From Sipunculus nudus (taxonomy: Eukaryota; Annelida; Sipuncula; Golfingiida; Sipunculidae), in contig CM049306.1 in assembly GCA_026874595.1 (NCBI GenBank), positions 99,933,642 through 99,997,641 on the forward strand: DNA of 64,000 nt, read 5' to 3'. Under the pieces are notes generated by a model, which made no database searches, was not told the origin of the DNA, and saw only the letters and a program-made list of their open reading frames with translations. This document shows, piece by piece, positions 1-12,084 of the stretch (position 1 is its first letter; each line of letters starts with the position of its first letter). The position numbers were made by a program, and so were the translations under genes.

Positions 1-335
1 TGAGAATGGCCTTGACCTTGAATATTGCCATATATGGTGTAAATCACACAAAATCATTAATATCTCAATAAAGGATTCATGGAATGGTCTAAAATCAACT
101 TGACAGAAGATCTTGGATAGTTTTGTCATGTACCGGAAACTGCTGGCGCCACCTGTTATTCTTTTGCTTGTTTTCGTACCGTTTAATACCCCATCATCTC
201 CACTTAACAGTACTGTGAGCACTATAAGTCAAAAACTAATGGGCAGATTTCTTTCATATTATGCATATACATAGGGGATGATGTATATATAAATTGAGGT
301 CATGACCTTTTCTATAAGAGTGACCTTTTCTAAGA
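1..335 (-). repeat. Copy of the ~326 bp GCGCCACC-type repeat, inverted
   Basis: Read on the minus strand, this matches the tandem units at 33480-34130: CAGTACTGTTAAGTGG, then a GGCGCCA core, TATCCAAGATCTT, a TCAATAAAG/TTGAGATATTAATGATTTTG phrase, CAAGGTCAAGGCCA and GGTCATGACC, in the same order. The copy is truncated by the window start. It has no coding potential. Confidence 0.8.
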
Positions 336-1009
336 GTGGTCAGATATTAATTTTTGCTGAAGATGGGGGGGGGGGGGCGCTATCCTTAAAGGGGGGGGGG
401 GGAATATCTAGTTCTAAACAAGCTTCAGGTTTCGGTATAGATATTCCAGTATTCCATATTTCCAGTGATTTTGTAAAACATTGGCAAGGTCGCAGAAAAA
501 AATTATCGCTAATAAAATGGCACTATTAATATATATTATATGCATCAGTTTATCAAACCCTATCACTGGCACAGGGAGATGCGCTCATAGATAAAGGTAG
601 GTTCAAACCATGGGCGTGTTTTGAAGGATGTGTTTGCTACATTTATTAAAGAGAGTTCTTGTAATTTCACAGAAACAGTTTTGGTTCAATGAAACCTTGA
701 CTCTGTTAAGTGTAGAAAGATGGCCGACTTATATATATCATATACCCGTTATCCATGGAGCAAATTGATGAGAATCATACAAAAGAACTGCGAGAAAGAA
801 GAAGCAACTCAAACAAGTGGCTCCCCAGACAATTTATGGAATGCCTACTAGGGGGCGCCAAACATGATACCCAATTATAGTTTAATTTACAAATACTTAT
901 TTCTTTCATTGAAAAGTTTACATTAAGGTAATATTTGTATTTTAATGTGATACAGATACAGATTAGAAATTTACCATTCACTTGTAGTTTATGTAATTAA
1001 GCTATAATT
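336..1009. other. Gene-free sequence with two G runs
   Basis: Holds runs of 13 G (365-377) and 12 G (391-402). A GGGGGCGCCA near 851 may be a worn piece of the GCGCCACC repeats. No other structure was seen. Confidence 0.5.
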
Positions 1010-1400
1010 CAGCGTCGTCCGTACGTTAACCCATACTATCTCAAAAACGGCAGGAGCTAACATCACCAAATTTTATGCAAAAAATTAGGCATCTAAAAAA
1101 CTCTATCAGATTTTGCTTATTTTTTTCCCATCTGCATTTACTTAAATTTTAAAGGGGAAAAATCTAAAAAAAAAAACTTTAAAAATCTTCTCCGAAATTG
1201 TCCAGCTAAATTGTTCAAAATTTCACAGGAATAATATTTAGAACAATCTCTATCAAATTTATTCGAATGGTTCCAGTTCGGTGAATTTTGGCCGAGTTAC
1301 AGGAAGCTGAACTTAGTCATTTGGTCAAAAAAGGATACTAAAATTACAATTTCAGAAACGGCTGGAGCTATTATCACCAAATTTTATGCAAATGTTTGTC
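1010..1400 (-). repeat. Dispersed repeat with GTACGGACGACG end, minus orientation
   Basis: On the minus strand: AAATTTGGTGATgttAGCTCC, then GCCGTTTTTGAGATAGTATG, then CGTACGGACGACG at 1010-1025. A related phrase (GAAACGGCTGGAGCTATTATC on the plus strand) repeats near 1345-1395. It has the same layout as the repeats in the YKT6 introns. Confidence 0.6.
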
Positions 1401-1916
1401 ACATGACTCATATTTGAAATTGCAGTTTTTGTGGCGCCACCTACATCGACTTGTTTTTTACGGGCAAAAACCTCATAATTTTAGCCTCTTTCAGTTTAAA
1501 AAAATTTTTTATGAAACTGTTCATCTGGACCGTTTAATTTTTTACAAGAGTTATCCTAGGGTAGGGCTCTTTTAATCATATAAGAATAGATTGCGTTCGT
1601 TTATTTTTGGTAGAGTCATAGAATGCTGAATTTATTCTTGTAGCCATTAGTAAGCATATTTCAAACTGAGGGCTGCAATAGTCTTCTTCTGCGAAAATAT
1701 TGTTTCAACTTCTGTAACATTGCACAAATATGATTCTTAGGAGGCCTTTGTTCAAGTTTACTTAAATGATTTTTTGCAGATATATTGGACCTTTAACGAT
1801 GAAAAGACTGTATCTTTTATTATTCTAAACATTTTGATAAAAAAAATCTTACGAATATGTCAGTTTGAGAAAAAGCATCGGAGCCAAAGTCTTTCATTAT
1901 GTGTAAACAGATTTAC
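1401..1916. other. Gene-free sequence
   Basis: AT-rich. One GTGGCGCCACCTAC motif near 1431-1444 suggests an eroded GCGCCACC repeat. Nothing else was recognised. Confidence 0.4.
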
Positions 1917-2049
1917 CAACAGGCCAAGATTGTGTCTGTATACATAAATAGCTTGGCAGACTGCCAACTATTTCAGATAAAGCAACAGGCCAAAGGTCAG
2001 TCTGGATCTATTTATAGATTCGACAGACTGCCAACTGTATCAGATTAGG
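1917..2049 (+). repeat. Two tandem ~66 bp units
   Basis: CAACAGGCCAAG starts at 1917 and again at 1983, and a third head (CAACAGGTCAAG) at 2050. Both units contain AGACTGCCAACT and a CAGAT end. A ~33 bp duplication around GTCAAGA(G/A)TTCA follows at 2057-2105. Confidence 0.75.
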
Positions 2050-2199
2050 CAACAGGTCAAGAGTTCATTCAGTGCAACCAGGTGCATGTCAAGAATTCAC
2101 TCAGTGCAGTAGCTGCAGCAAGCAATTTATTACAGTTCACTCGAGGCATCTGCCTGCCTAAGCTGAGCTTGGTCAGCCCAGTGCACCTAATGTATTTGC

Positions 2200-2770
2200 C
2201 TAATATTTTGACTTGTTCATGAATCTTTGATGGCTTTCTCGTACACAACACTGGTGTCGCCACCTACAATGACTTTTGCACAGTGTATGTCCCAGCTTAT
2301 TACTCAGGAGGAATTTGATATATCAGCTTGAAATTGTGCATATTTATACATATCGGGTAGCTTCATGGGATACAAGACTGGCGTTGCCACCTACAATAAA
2401 TTTTGCACAGTGTATGTCCCTGCTTATTTTTTTAGGAGGAATTTGATATATCAGCCTGAAATTGGGCATATGTATACATCTCAGATAGCCTTGTCGTATG
2501 CAGGACAGGTGGCGCCACGTACAATTATTGTATGCTCTTGCTTATTCATTAGGCCTGACATTTAGGCCTGAAATTATATATGTCGATACATATCGGATAG
2601 TTTTGTTGTATGCAAGACTTGTAGCGCCACATTCAATTGTTTTATGCATCTGTGCTTATAGCCAAACAGTAGTTTGAAGTATATGCCTGAAATTTTGCAT
2701 GTCCATACATCTTTGATGACTTTCTCGTACACAAGACTGATGGTGCAAACTACAATCATTTGTCTGTTGT
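2200..2770 (+). repeat. ~120 bp tandem array, about 4.5 copies
   Basis: The anchor GCCACCTACAAT and its variants recur near 2261, 2385, 2512, 2625 and 2745. Each unit has TGCACAGTGTATGTCC, GAGGAATTTGATATATCAGCC, TGAAATTnTGCAT and a CATATCGGATAGCTTTGTCGT phrase. Later copies are more degraded. Confidence 0.85.
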
Positions 2771-3178
2771 GTGTACCTATGCCAGTATTTCAGCAGTGAC
2801 GTTTGTGTAATTGGTGCATGTACTCAGGTTCAAAATGTTCAGTGCTTGCATTGTACATATATACTTATAACACATGTACTTGAAAAGTTATGGTCCAGCA
2901 TGGAAGCATGATACCTGATGTATATCCCATTGCACAGGTTCGCATTTGACATGTAGGCCTTGTTTATATAAACGTTATATAAACTTTATTCATTTAAAAT
3001 GGATTTTACAGCCAGTTATAAATAATACGAGGCCTTATCCATGCATGCATGGCTCAGATGGTACGTGCGCTAGTCTTTAGAATTTTATTTAAGCAAATTT
3101 AACTGCTGACCCCTTATCTTTATTGGTATGTGCACTTGTATAAAAGATGATTGTTCATTCCCCTTTAAATATGGCCCT

Positions 3179-3248
<70 letters not shown>

Positions 3249-5149
3249 ACCGGTATATTCCGAATAATATTCCATTTAGGTAAAATTATCGAATGGCACT
3301 GCCTGTATACCAGGAATGCATTTCCCTTTAATGTTATAAATGACGACACACGTCTGTTTCTCACCCGGTAAAAATGTTTCTTTTACTTTTGTTTGTCCAG
3401 GAAATTCACCCTTCAGCGCACCCCCTCGCAACCCCACAATATCCCCCACCCCCACATGCACATTCAACCACTTAACCTCCGGGAAGCATCGCAAGTTGGC
3501 TCTTCTCCTCACTTATACTCTAAAAATACATCTGCAGATAAGCTACAAAGATACTAGATCAGAGCACAAAAAATATACAGAAACTCCTTCAAATATCTTG
3601 ACTTTCCTGATATAAGTATAAAGCATTTCCTGTTCCGTGGTACCTGCCTGTTCGGGATCATTGAAAGGTATTGACAGCTAAACATAAATATTGTCGATAA
3701 ATATAGCTGTAGACACACTTTAAAAGAGTCTTATTTTTCAACAGTATATATATATGTTACCGCCTATCGCCTCTATAGTTCGTGGAGCCGATGGAAACTA
3801 AATGGGTATAACTTACTGTATATACAATATCTCTAATTTCACGTTTAGTAATATTAAAATAATATTATGACGGAACAAATATATATTCGTTATTAAAGTA
3901 CATTAATATGATGGAACGGATTCGAAGTAAGAATTCTTTGGTATATTGACACATATAATTTGAAAACGGTAACATTTAAACAAAAATACTGATTTCTTAT
4001 TAAATTAAGTATATATAGTATATATAAATAAGCTGCTGTGTTTGAATGAATATATTACACACAAACGTTTGAGAAATAACATATATAATGTATGCATGCA
4101 TGAAGATTCCAGGTCTTTATCTTATATAAGACTCGTATATTAATTAAATAAATTCATTCGAATTATAACCTGCATAATTATGCTTGTATACAGAAGCGTA
4201 TATATATATATAGGATTGTATATACACGTGCACAGTCGAGGCATGCTTATTTATATACTCATTTCATTTCCCCCCAGTGTTTTACCGGATATGAACCTTT
4301 CATTGTATAAGAGGGTAGCGACCGAGCACTTTGTCCGACCGACCACCAATTAGAGAATAAACACCAACATCTCTTGTTTCTTCAACATTTTCACAAAACA
4401 TGCTTTCTTTGATGTGGTATTAAGGTGCGACTTCCTGTCCCTTTTATATTATTTGTAATGCTGAGTGTTTTCATTCTCCTTACAAATCGCGCTGTTTAAA
4501 CTACACTAATTGGGAGTAAGTGCAAACACTCATATATATGCTATACTGTCACCAAATCAAATCTGTGTTAGAGATATATATATAACCAACGCGCAGTTGT
4601 CTTCAAATTAAGCAGGGATGTAGAATTAAAAATTGCATTATATAGGAGAGGGAAATATGGGGTTAATAATAAATAAAAACGAAACCATCTTCCAGTTTGC
4701 ATGACACTTTTTAAGATAACGACCGACTCAATATCCGATCTGACCCCCCCCCCCCACCGGGACTGTAAAAACAAATGAAACAAATGTTTATTTATTCTTA
4801 AATCCCTTTGTAACTAACTAGTCAGAATTTTTAAGTAGACTACAGCTTAATTGTTTATTTATTTCTTTCGCTGTTGGTATTAATATTAATGGTTAAATGT
4901 TGTATTATATCTAGAAAGTAGTTAATGGATGGAAAATTTAAAACTTTCAACAATTTTATATTCTGTATACATTGATTTAATTCTTGTTTTTTTTTTAAAT
5001 AAAATTGATACATCTAAATTGTTGTCTAAATTTACTGTTAATATAATAAAATTATATATAATTTACAAGTATATAATATAGTGATATTTTATATATTAAT
5101 AATATATTAATGTACTATTAGTTTTAATATTAGTTTATGAACAAGGCAG
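2771..5149. other. AT-rich gene-free stretch
   Basis: Holds the (TA)n tract at 3182-3245, a short CATGCATGCATGG near 3043, and a 13-C run with CACCGGGACTG near 4744. No exon, RNA gene or element end was recognised. Confidence 0.45.
3182..3245. repeat. (TA)n microsatellite
   Basis: 64 bp of uninterrupted alternating AT. Confidence 0.98.
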
Positions 5150-5420
5150 ATGGACCTGTGCCAAGTTGACACCGATTAATCCCAATACATTCAGGATCGG
5201 TAAATGGGCCTGACCCATCTTGAAATGGGACTGAAATTATAACCAATTTCGGTTATTGGGTCTGAATATCGCCATTTCGAAAAATGATTCCAATGACAAT
5301 GGGATCGGTCTGACCCACGTTAAGAGCAGTTATTGGGTCTGACCCATCTTAAGATGGGCGTCCCAATATGAGCAACCCTATCTAAAATTGGGCCAGATCA
5401 GAAGACGGCGCAATATATAT
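5150..5420. repeat. Repeat rich in TGGGTCTGACCCA and CCCATCTTAAGATGGG palindromes
   Basis: TGACCCA(T/C) phrases recur at about 5211, 5310 and 5340. A perfect 16 bp palindrome CCCATCTTAAGATGGG is at 5343-5358. The end reads AAAATTGGGCCAGAT, which also occurs inside the hairpin at 7531-7658. Probably a non-autonomous element; ends were not defined. Confidence 0.5.
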
Positions 5421-5529
5421 GCAGTCTGGTAATATATAGAGAATGGAATATGAATGAGAATTAACTCAAATTAATAAATATATACTTCTAGTCATTTTCT
5501 TCTGCGCAGGATTGCGTCTTTTAGCTGAC

Positions 5530-5533
<4 letters not shown>

Positions 5534-5566
<33 letters not shown>
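5534..5566. repeat. (TA)n microsatellite
   Basis: About 33 bp of alternating TA. Confidence 0.95.
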
Positions 5567-5568
<2 letters not shown>

Positions 5569-7530
5569 AAATTATATTAATGGCACCAAGTACTTATATC
5601 ATCCAATCAGCGTCTGTTAAAAAGTGTCCTTTACCCTGTCTCATCAGTCAATATAGGAATGACAAAAGTACTGTTTTTATCATATATTATAGATTAAATA
5701 AATATTAAATTAACTATTTCACTCCAATTCTTTACAAGGTTTGGTGATGGTTTCTATATAAAAGCTGGAGTACCTAGATTATTTTGACAGACAATTGTAC
5801 AATAGTTGACTTATCAATATGTAAGTATCGCCAAAAACCCGATGGGCGCCCCATGATAGGACGAAAGATAATACATGTACATACCCTTTATGCATTTATA
5901 TATTAGTACCATATATGTCGACAAAATACGAGACCAAAATACTGCAAAATATTAAATCCGATTGATTAGAGGTCATGTCAAATATATGTACAATCTTGAA
6001 AACCTTACTAGAGAGCGTTTTAGATCGATTTGGTCAAGTCTCAACATATTTTTATAAGGGATAATATATACACCACGGGAGAACAACCTGCTGTAAAACG
6101 TGCACTGATGCAAGTTTCCTTTATTAAAGTATGTGTGTATACTTTACATAGCAAGGCCTCCCCAGTGGCAGTCAGTAAATTTCTTTTCGTGAGGATCCGA
6201 CCAAACACACGACATGATTCACAACTGTCATGGCGGCCCTCGGCCTGGCGGGAACATGCCCACCAATGCCAATGCGTGTGTGATGTACGCGCGGGCATCA
6301 AAGCCGACCACTGGATATTGGCTCGGACTAAACAGAGTAAGCGGCTGCACAAACATCGGTAATCTTTGCCACAATATTTGATGGATGAAATTAGATTTAA
6401 CTTTGGCCCTCAGTGACCGTTTTATTAGCGTTCGGGTGCATTTTACTGAACACATGGAGATTCAACATCCCAATAACCTCTTGATTTGTTACAAATACCC
6501 GTGCGCTTTTAAAACATTAATCCTACAGAAAGTCAACCTTAAGCACATAAAGAAAACTCATGTTTCATAAACATTACAAGAGAATTAAACTTGTTTACTA
6601 TATATATATATATATAAATATATATATACATATATATATATATTTATATATATTATGCCGCATAAAACACGTTTTATATAGGGACTGATCGGTGACTCAG
6701 TTCAAGCGCATTCATGGCATTTTTTGTCGATCTATAGTAAAAAATGTTCCTTATAAAACAGCCGTCGGTACACGATTTGATTTCTTTAGGATGATGCAAA
6801 AATTATTAAAGCTAGACCGGCCTATATCTACATTCTACACAGATCTTTTAAATTTATAAATACTAGTAACTCGATATAGTTCTGATTTAAATATAAACAA
6901 ATATCACCCCTACGTTGGTTCAATAGCCAATTTGATGGGTTTTTTTTATAAGAAAATTGTATTCATGCAGTTATGGTTAGGAATAATTATAACTATATGC
7001 ATACCAAATATTAACCAAGGAACAACTTATAACAGGATTATACTGCAGGATTAATCTCGAATAAACCCATGTATAGGGCTGCTGGACTTAACACAAACAG
7101 GGGGTCGTTGATCTCGTTTTGACACTAAACTCTCGCGTTTCTTGGATGAGACCGCGGCGGCTCTGTATCCATGTTGCGAACAGGAGACCACTTGACTTGA
7201 GATTTGTTAAGAATTACTTTTGATGATAAGATGAGCACGTACTTAAAGCGAACATCGGCAGACAGCACCTCGGTGTGTCACTGCACAACCAAAACAACCA
7301 CCCTGACTGACCCGGAACGACTAATTCAGTTTCTATTACGGCCACTTACCCCAGCTTTTTCAAACAACTGGAGAGCTTTTTGGCACCATAAGATTGCACT
7401 AGACTGGTGCCTCTTAAATTAGACTTGTCCTTAACTCATCACCTTAGATGTTATTATCTCTTTTACAAGCCAATAAATCATTTTACGGAGCTACAGATCG
7501 TGACACTAATTTAAATGTAAGATTTGTTTA
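5567..7530. other. Gene-free stretch with a CpG-retaining block
   Basis: Mostly AT-rich, with an imperfect (TA)n at 6598-6654. At about 6180-6365 GC content rises and CpG is frequent (GGCGGCCCTCGGCC, TACGCGCGGG). ORFs are open there on both strands for ~100 codons but show no family motif. Confidence 0.4.
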
Positions 7531-7651
7531 TATATATGTCCAGGCCCAGATTAGAATCTGGCCCAATTTAAAACTGGGCCGGTCCAAATCAAAATTTTGA
7601 TCTGGGCTGGCCAAGTTTTAAATTGGGCCAGATTCTAATCAGGACCTCGAC

Positions 7652-7658
<7 letters not shown>
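7531..7658. repeat. 128 bp near-perfect inverted repeat (hairpin element)
   Basis: The arms 7531-7594 and 7595-7658 are imperfect reverse complements centred on ATCAAAATTTTGAT. The left arm has GGCCCAGATTAGAATCTGG and GGCCCAATTTAAAACTGGGCC; the right arm mirrors it. A (TA)n plus (TG)n tract follows to 7686. It resembles a MITE that is almost entirely terminal inverted repeat. Confidence 0.8.
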
Positions 7659-7686
<28 letters not shown>

Positions 7687-9542
7687 CATTACTTTTTAAT
7701 GATACAAGGGCATCCTATCCGTTCTTAAAGACCTCTTTAGTTTAATTCTAAATACGACAGTGAAGACTTGCTAAACTATTTTAATATAACCAGAAAACAC
7801 AACAATCTACACCCGTGACAGGTCAACATTTTGTTGCACAGGCCATTGCTCGCATGGAACAAAATAGTCTCGCCATATACCGTTCGGAGGGTTTAAAGCC
7901 TTGATTCAGCGGTCTGCCTCGCCTTTGATACACAATCGTAGTTATCTACAGATGGCGCTGCAATAGCCCCTCCGACAAACAATTCGATATCTCTCTAGCT
8001 TTTTGGAGAATTAAGTAAAATGACTCCCTTAGGACACACTTGGCATCATTTCCGACCAGTTCAAGACCAAACACGTACATTGCCATGGAGGAGATGCGTG
8101 ATAAGTCTTGTGTGACCACCGTCAATTATAATACAGATAATGTTGAAACATTTTCGATATAGCCATGCATGTATACCAGCAAACGCTTTCTATGGTAACA
8201 GGTTCTATGTTTTATGGAGTTTTCAGTTTAAAAAAATTTCGAATATTTTGATTAATTTACAAATAACAATTTTGCACAGCATCGAGGGATAAAAGAATAA
8301 TTTCATACTTACAGAATTAATATAAAGTAACACAGTTGGTGACAACCGACCTGTCGACGGTGTAGCGAGTTGGTTTTAAATGGGAGCTGCGTTAACTGTG
8401 TTTGGGGCTTTATCATAAGAATAACAACAACAGGGGTGTCAGGGTGAGGTGTGGAATCATTCAATATTCCTTGAACAGGAAATATATTTAACCACACAGT
8501 CCCAAGAAACTTAGTGAAGGTCTGTGTGACTCACTAGGCGGCGCGACTCGGCAGTCCCCAGAACGTATCGAGTTGGTAATGAACCAAGACATGTGACGAG
8601 ACACCTCGGGAGGGTGCGGTAAGGCGCCAAAACATTATACGGCGTAAACAAGTTTACGTTTTTTAAAAAGCCCCCTGTTGAACAGCTGTGTCGACCGGTT
8701 GGGTCTGCTTGTAACCACGCCCTCGATTTTACCACACCTGGGTTTGGTGACAACGTGAGGTTACTTGGAGAAAACACGAGGGGACTGATTCATGCTTTAT
8801 ATGCATATTTAAGCAGGTGTTTTCACTCCTTCACATTGCGGTGTCCGTAAACATCCATTTTTTGCCGACGAGACTCAATCAACTGCTAGATATGCCCTGG
8901 GCATAAATGATAAATTGGATTTAAAATATGATACAATTGCTATCTTCTTTTTTCATGAATTATTTATGTATATAATACGTATAGGGATCATGAGAAACAT
9001 AACTATGACATATAATCTGGCATATATCATCGTGCCCATGCATATCTGAACTGAACAATACTTAAACGTATTAATATTATAGGATATTATGTTCAGTATA
9101 TAAACATCATAACACAAAAACACAGGTATTATCTTACACTTAAAGAAGAGGGAAAATAATTTTAGTATTTAAAACTACATTTCTATAATAGACGTATATA
9201 TGGAAAACTTGTTAATTGGTTCATATTCTAGAAAAAAAAGGCAGTCTAAAGAGATCATTTTGCGTAATTTCTACTCTTTCCCAATCTGTTCTCATTATAT
9301 TCCCAAAAATAATATTTAAAAACTTAAATCATCAAAAGAAATTAACGTAATCTTGTTATATATAAAGCAACAGAAAACATTGTCCTGATAAGCGCCTTAA
9401 TGATTATAGTTTATAGAAAAATGCTTTAAAAAATCAAACAAAATATAGATTTCATTTGTCATAAATAGCCAGACTTCATTCTTTCAACTGCATAAGCAAC
9501 AGTTAACGGGCTTGTATTTAACTGTGAACTCAGAATAAGGTG

Positions 9543-9543
<1 letters not shown>
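7687..9543. other. Gene-free stretch with CpG-retaining block near 8340-8780
   Basis: The 8340-8780 part is richer in GC and CpG (GGCGGCGCGACTCGG near 8537) than the AT-rich flanks. No motif or exon was recognised. Confidence 0.35.

Positions 9544-9620
<77 letters not shown>
9544..9620. repeat. (TA)n microsatellite
   Basis: 77 bp of alternating TA with one C interruption near 9608. Confidence 0.97.
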
Positions 9621-10494
9621 CGCTGTTATTATCCATATTATACATATCCATGTCATTATGTTACTCTGTTAAAATATGTATATAAATAAACTCATAAACA
9701 CATATTTGATGCATATAAAGACCTTCACTATATGTGGGATCTTAGTCTATTATATGCTTCAAGGATGGGATAGAAACGGAGGATATTTTATTTGTTTGTT
9801 TGTTTAAGTAGTTACAAAACATTCATCTTTTAATGTTAGTCATTTTCAGAATGACAAAACTTTGACAAATTATATTATAATCCAGTATATATTTATCTGG
9901 TTCCTTATAATATTATAAATAGAAGACGAATGTCCTTGCGAGAAGGTTGCGGGTATATATATATAAACACATCCCCAAGCTTTACTGATATTAACAAATT
10001 AATATTGCTTCAATGGTGTTTATTTGTCAACGCGCCATGCATTCGACTATTCTGCTTTGTTAAAACGTGATCCTGTTAGTATTATTTTTTTAGTAATTTG
10101 TTCTCTTTAAAAATTTTAGATTTCTGCATCTTAGATGCTCGTCCCTTAAAACCCATCAAAATAATTGTACTACCATGTATACCGAATGAAATTAACTTTA
10201 ACCATTAAAGTATAATTGTCTTACCCACATTTTGATCATTATATACATGTTATATATGGACCTCAAACATATATGTCTGTAAAAAATAGGATACTCAGGC
10301 TACTATTTGCAAAATATTAAATGCATACATGCTTATGCGTTAGAACCTGTGATTGTCATGATTAGTGGCATGTTTACGTTACCTCTGAGTGGCTCGGATT
10401 ACAGGGAGCGCTAAAAGGCACTAGAGGGGAAAATATCAGACTTGGGGAGATAAAATACAACACTCATGACGATAATGAACATGTTATAGTAGCC
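9621..10494. other. AT-rich gene-free stretch
   Basis: No element ends, exons or RNA genes were recognised. Confidence 0.35.
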
Positions 10495-10680
10495 GAGTTG
10501 TTTTACCTGTACGTGTTGAACGACCATCGACAGCGGGACCCGAGGCCGTCACGCGGGCCACGACTGAGCGGCTAACACTTGACGCCGCCACGCCATAAGG
10601 CGACAAGAACACTCTGGGTCACGAGAGGTCAATTAATTTCACACAGCCACAACCGGACGGACAACAGGTGCGGCTTTAGA
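10495..10680. promoter_or_regulatory. Short CpG-dense block, possible regulatory element
   Basis: By eye about 19 CpG in ~185 bp, against a CpG-poor, AT-rich background. It includes GGGACCCGAGGCCGTCACGC. It matches no repeat seen in the window. Function is unknown; an enhancer or orphan promoter is a guess. Confidence 0.3.
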
Positions 10681-10800
10681 TGATAGGTAATGCTGAATAT
10701 ATATGAACTCTGTGTTCTGGTACACTCCAACGAGCTCTTTCAAAAACTTTATACTTATGACTTCATCGAAAGATATAAATGCCTCATATATTCATATATG

Positions 10801-10804
<4 letters not shown>

Positions 10805-10856
<52 letters not shown>
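10805..10856. repeat. (TA)n microsatellite followed by (CATC)n
   Basis: 52 bp of TA with one G interruption, then CATCCATCCATCCATG at 10857-10872. Confidence 0.95.
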
Positions 10857-10931
10857 CATCCATCCATCCATGCAGTTTCCTTCAAGAAATTCTGGCAGGG
10901 TAGCTGGGTATGTCTATGTGGCTGTCCCATG

Positions 10932-11150
10932 CAGGGGCGGATCCAGGATTTTATGGAGGGGTTAAGGGTTTATACAGTTTAAACCGAGGGGCCATACTAC
11001 CCTTAAAAGCATACCAAAACTCCAAGAAGTTAGGGGGGGGGGGTATATATTCTTACATGTCTGGAATTCTGCAAAAGAAGGTTATTTTCTCCTATAGTAA
11101 AGTGAGGGTTATACCCTCTAACGCATAATCCCCCTTCCTGGATCCCAGCC
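10932..11150. mobile_element. MITE-like element, GGGGCGGATCCAGGATTT family
   Basis: Starts CAGGGGCGGATCCAGGATTTT and ends TTCCTGGATCCCAGCC, a degenerate inverted copy of the start. It has a G run at 11034-11042. The same ends occur at 14618-14817. Short ORFs here (reading GADPGF) only read through the terminus. Confidence 0.65.
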
Positions 11151-11515
11151 TATATGTCCACCTTAAGTCCCGGCTTTTCAATGTCAATATTTAATACAAA
11201 AAGAAAGTAGATGGACATCACGTATAATCGTGAGAAAATGAACCAACAGAGCGCTCGGAGAAAGGCCGTGTTTAGTTTCTGGTCCGTGAGATTCAGAGGA
11301 TTAAGTTGTATGCTTGTTGTGCCTCAGTGTCTATCACCGGGCATTTCAATAAGCCACCGTTTGCCGGACCATACACTAATTAAAATCTCCACTCACGGCC
11401 GACCAGTATACACAACCGATCTAGAGCAACGTAGATCGTGTAATCTTTGTTAGGTTTCGTATAATTAAACGTTCCCAAGTCTCACATTCTGGACATTATG
11501 GCATACACAAATACT
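11151..11515. other. Gene-free sequence
   Basis: An 80-codon plus-strand ORF at 11211-11453 shows no family motif. Nothing else was recognised. Confidence 0.35.
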
Positions 11516-11832
11516 CTTAAGGCCAAAAAAATAAAAGGGTATGGTTCTCAGGCACTTTTTTTCAGAAATCAATGCGGGCGGGCGGTATTTTATTTTGGAA
11601 CTTTTTTTGTATGTTTCGATAAAATTTCATATGATCAGGGAAAAGCATGTAAATGACAGGTTTCTTCTTGCTAAACAGGTAAAAGCACTACATAACAAAG
11701 AAAATCGTATGGAAATTGTATTATTTTACCTTCTTGAATGATGAAAATCAAAATAAAAATGTTTGATGCGGGGGTTTAAAATTGATGCGGGCGGTGCCTG
11801 AGAACCATTCCTTTAATTTTTTTTGGCCTAAG
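11516..11832. mobile_element. 317 bp MITE-like element with ~38 bp inverted ends
   Basis: The left end is CTTAAGGCCAAAAAAATAAA then GGTTCTCAGGCAC. The right end is the reverse complement: GTGCCTGAGAACCATTCC, then TTTTTTTTGGCCTAAG. The inside has repeated TGCGGGCGG blocks. No transposase and no clear target duplication were seen. Confidence 0.82.
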
Positions 11833-11997
11833 TCTATTTACATACACACATCACACAAGAAGGGCGCTGTATATGAAAGTGGCGTAGACCGGCTTATAAC
11901 TTTATCCTTTACAATAATTGCCTTAAATAAATACTATTTGTGTAATAATTACATATAACATTTTATAACAAAAGCAGCTTATATAAATGTAGTTGTA

Positions 11998-12084
<87 letters not shown>

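Noticed and set aside
3147-3371. ORFs of alternating Ile-Tyr over (TA)n tracts, here and near 10690, 13509, 37247, 58941 and 59349
   Set aside because: They are translations of microsatellites and have no other coding signal.
6030-6362. Two ~100-codon ORFs on opposite strands
   Set aside because: Open frames on both strands of a GC-richer block are expected by chance; no family motif is present.
10910-11128. ORF reading GADPGFYGG
   Set aside because: It is a read-through of the GGGGCGGATCCAGGATTT transposon end, which gives this peptide in many genomes.
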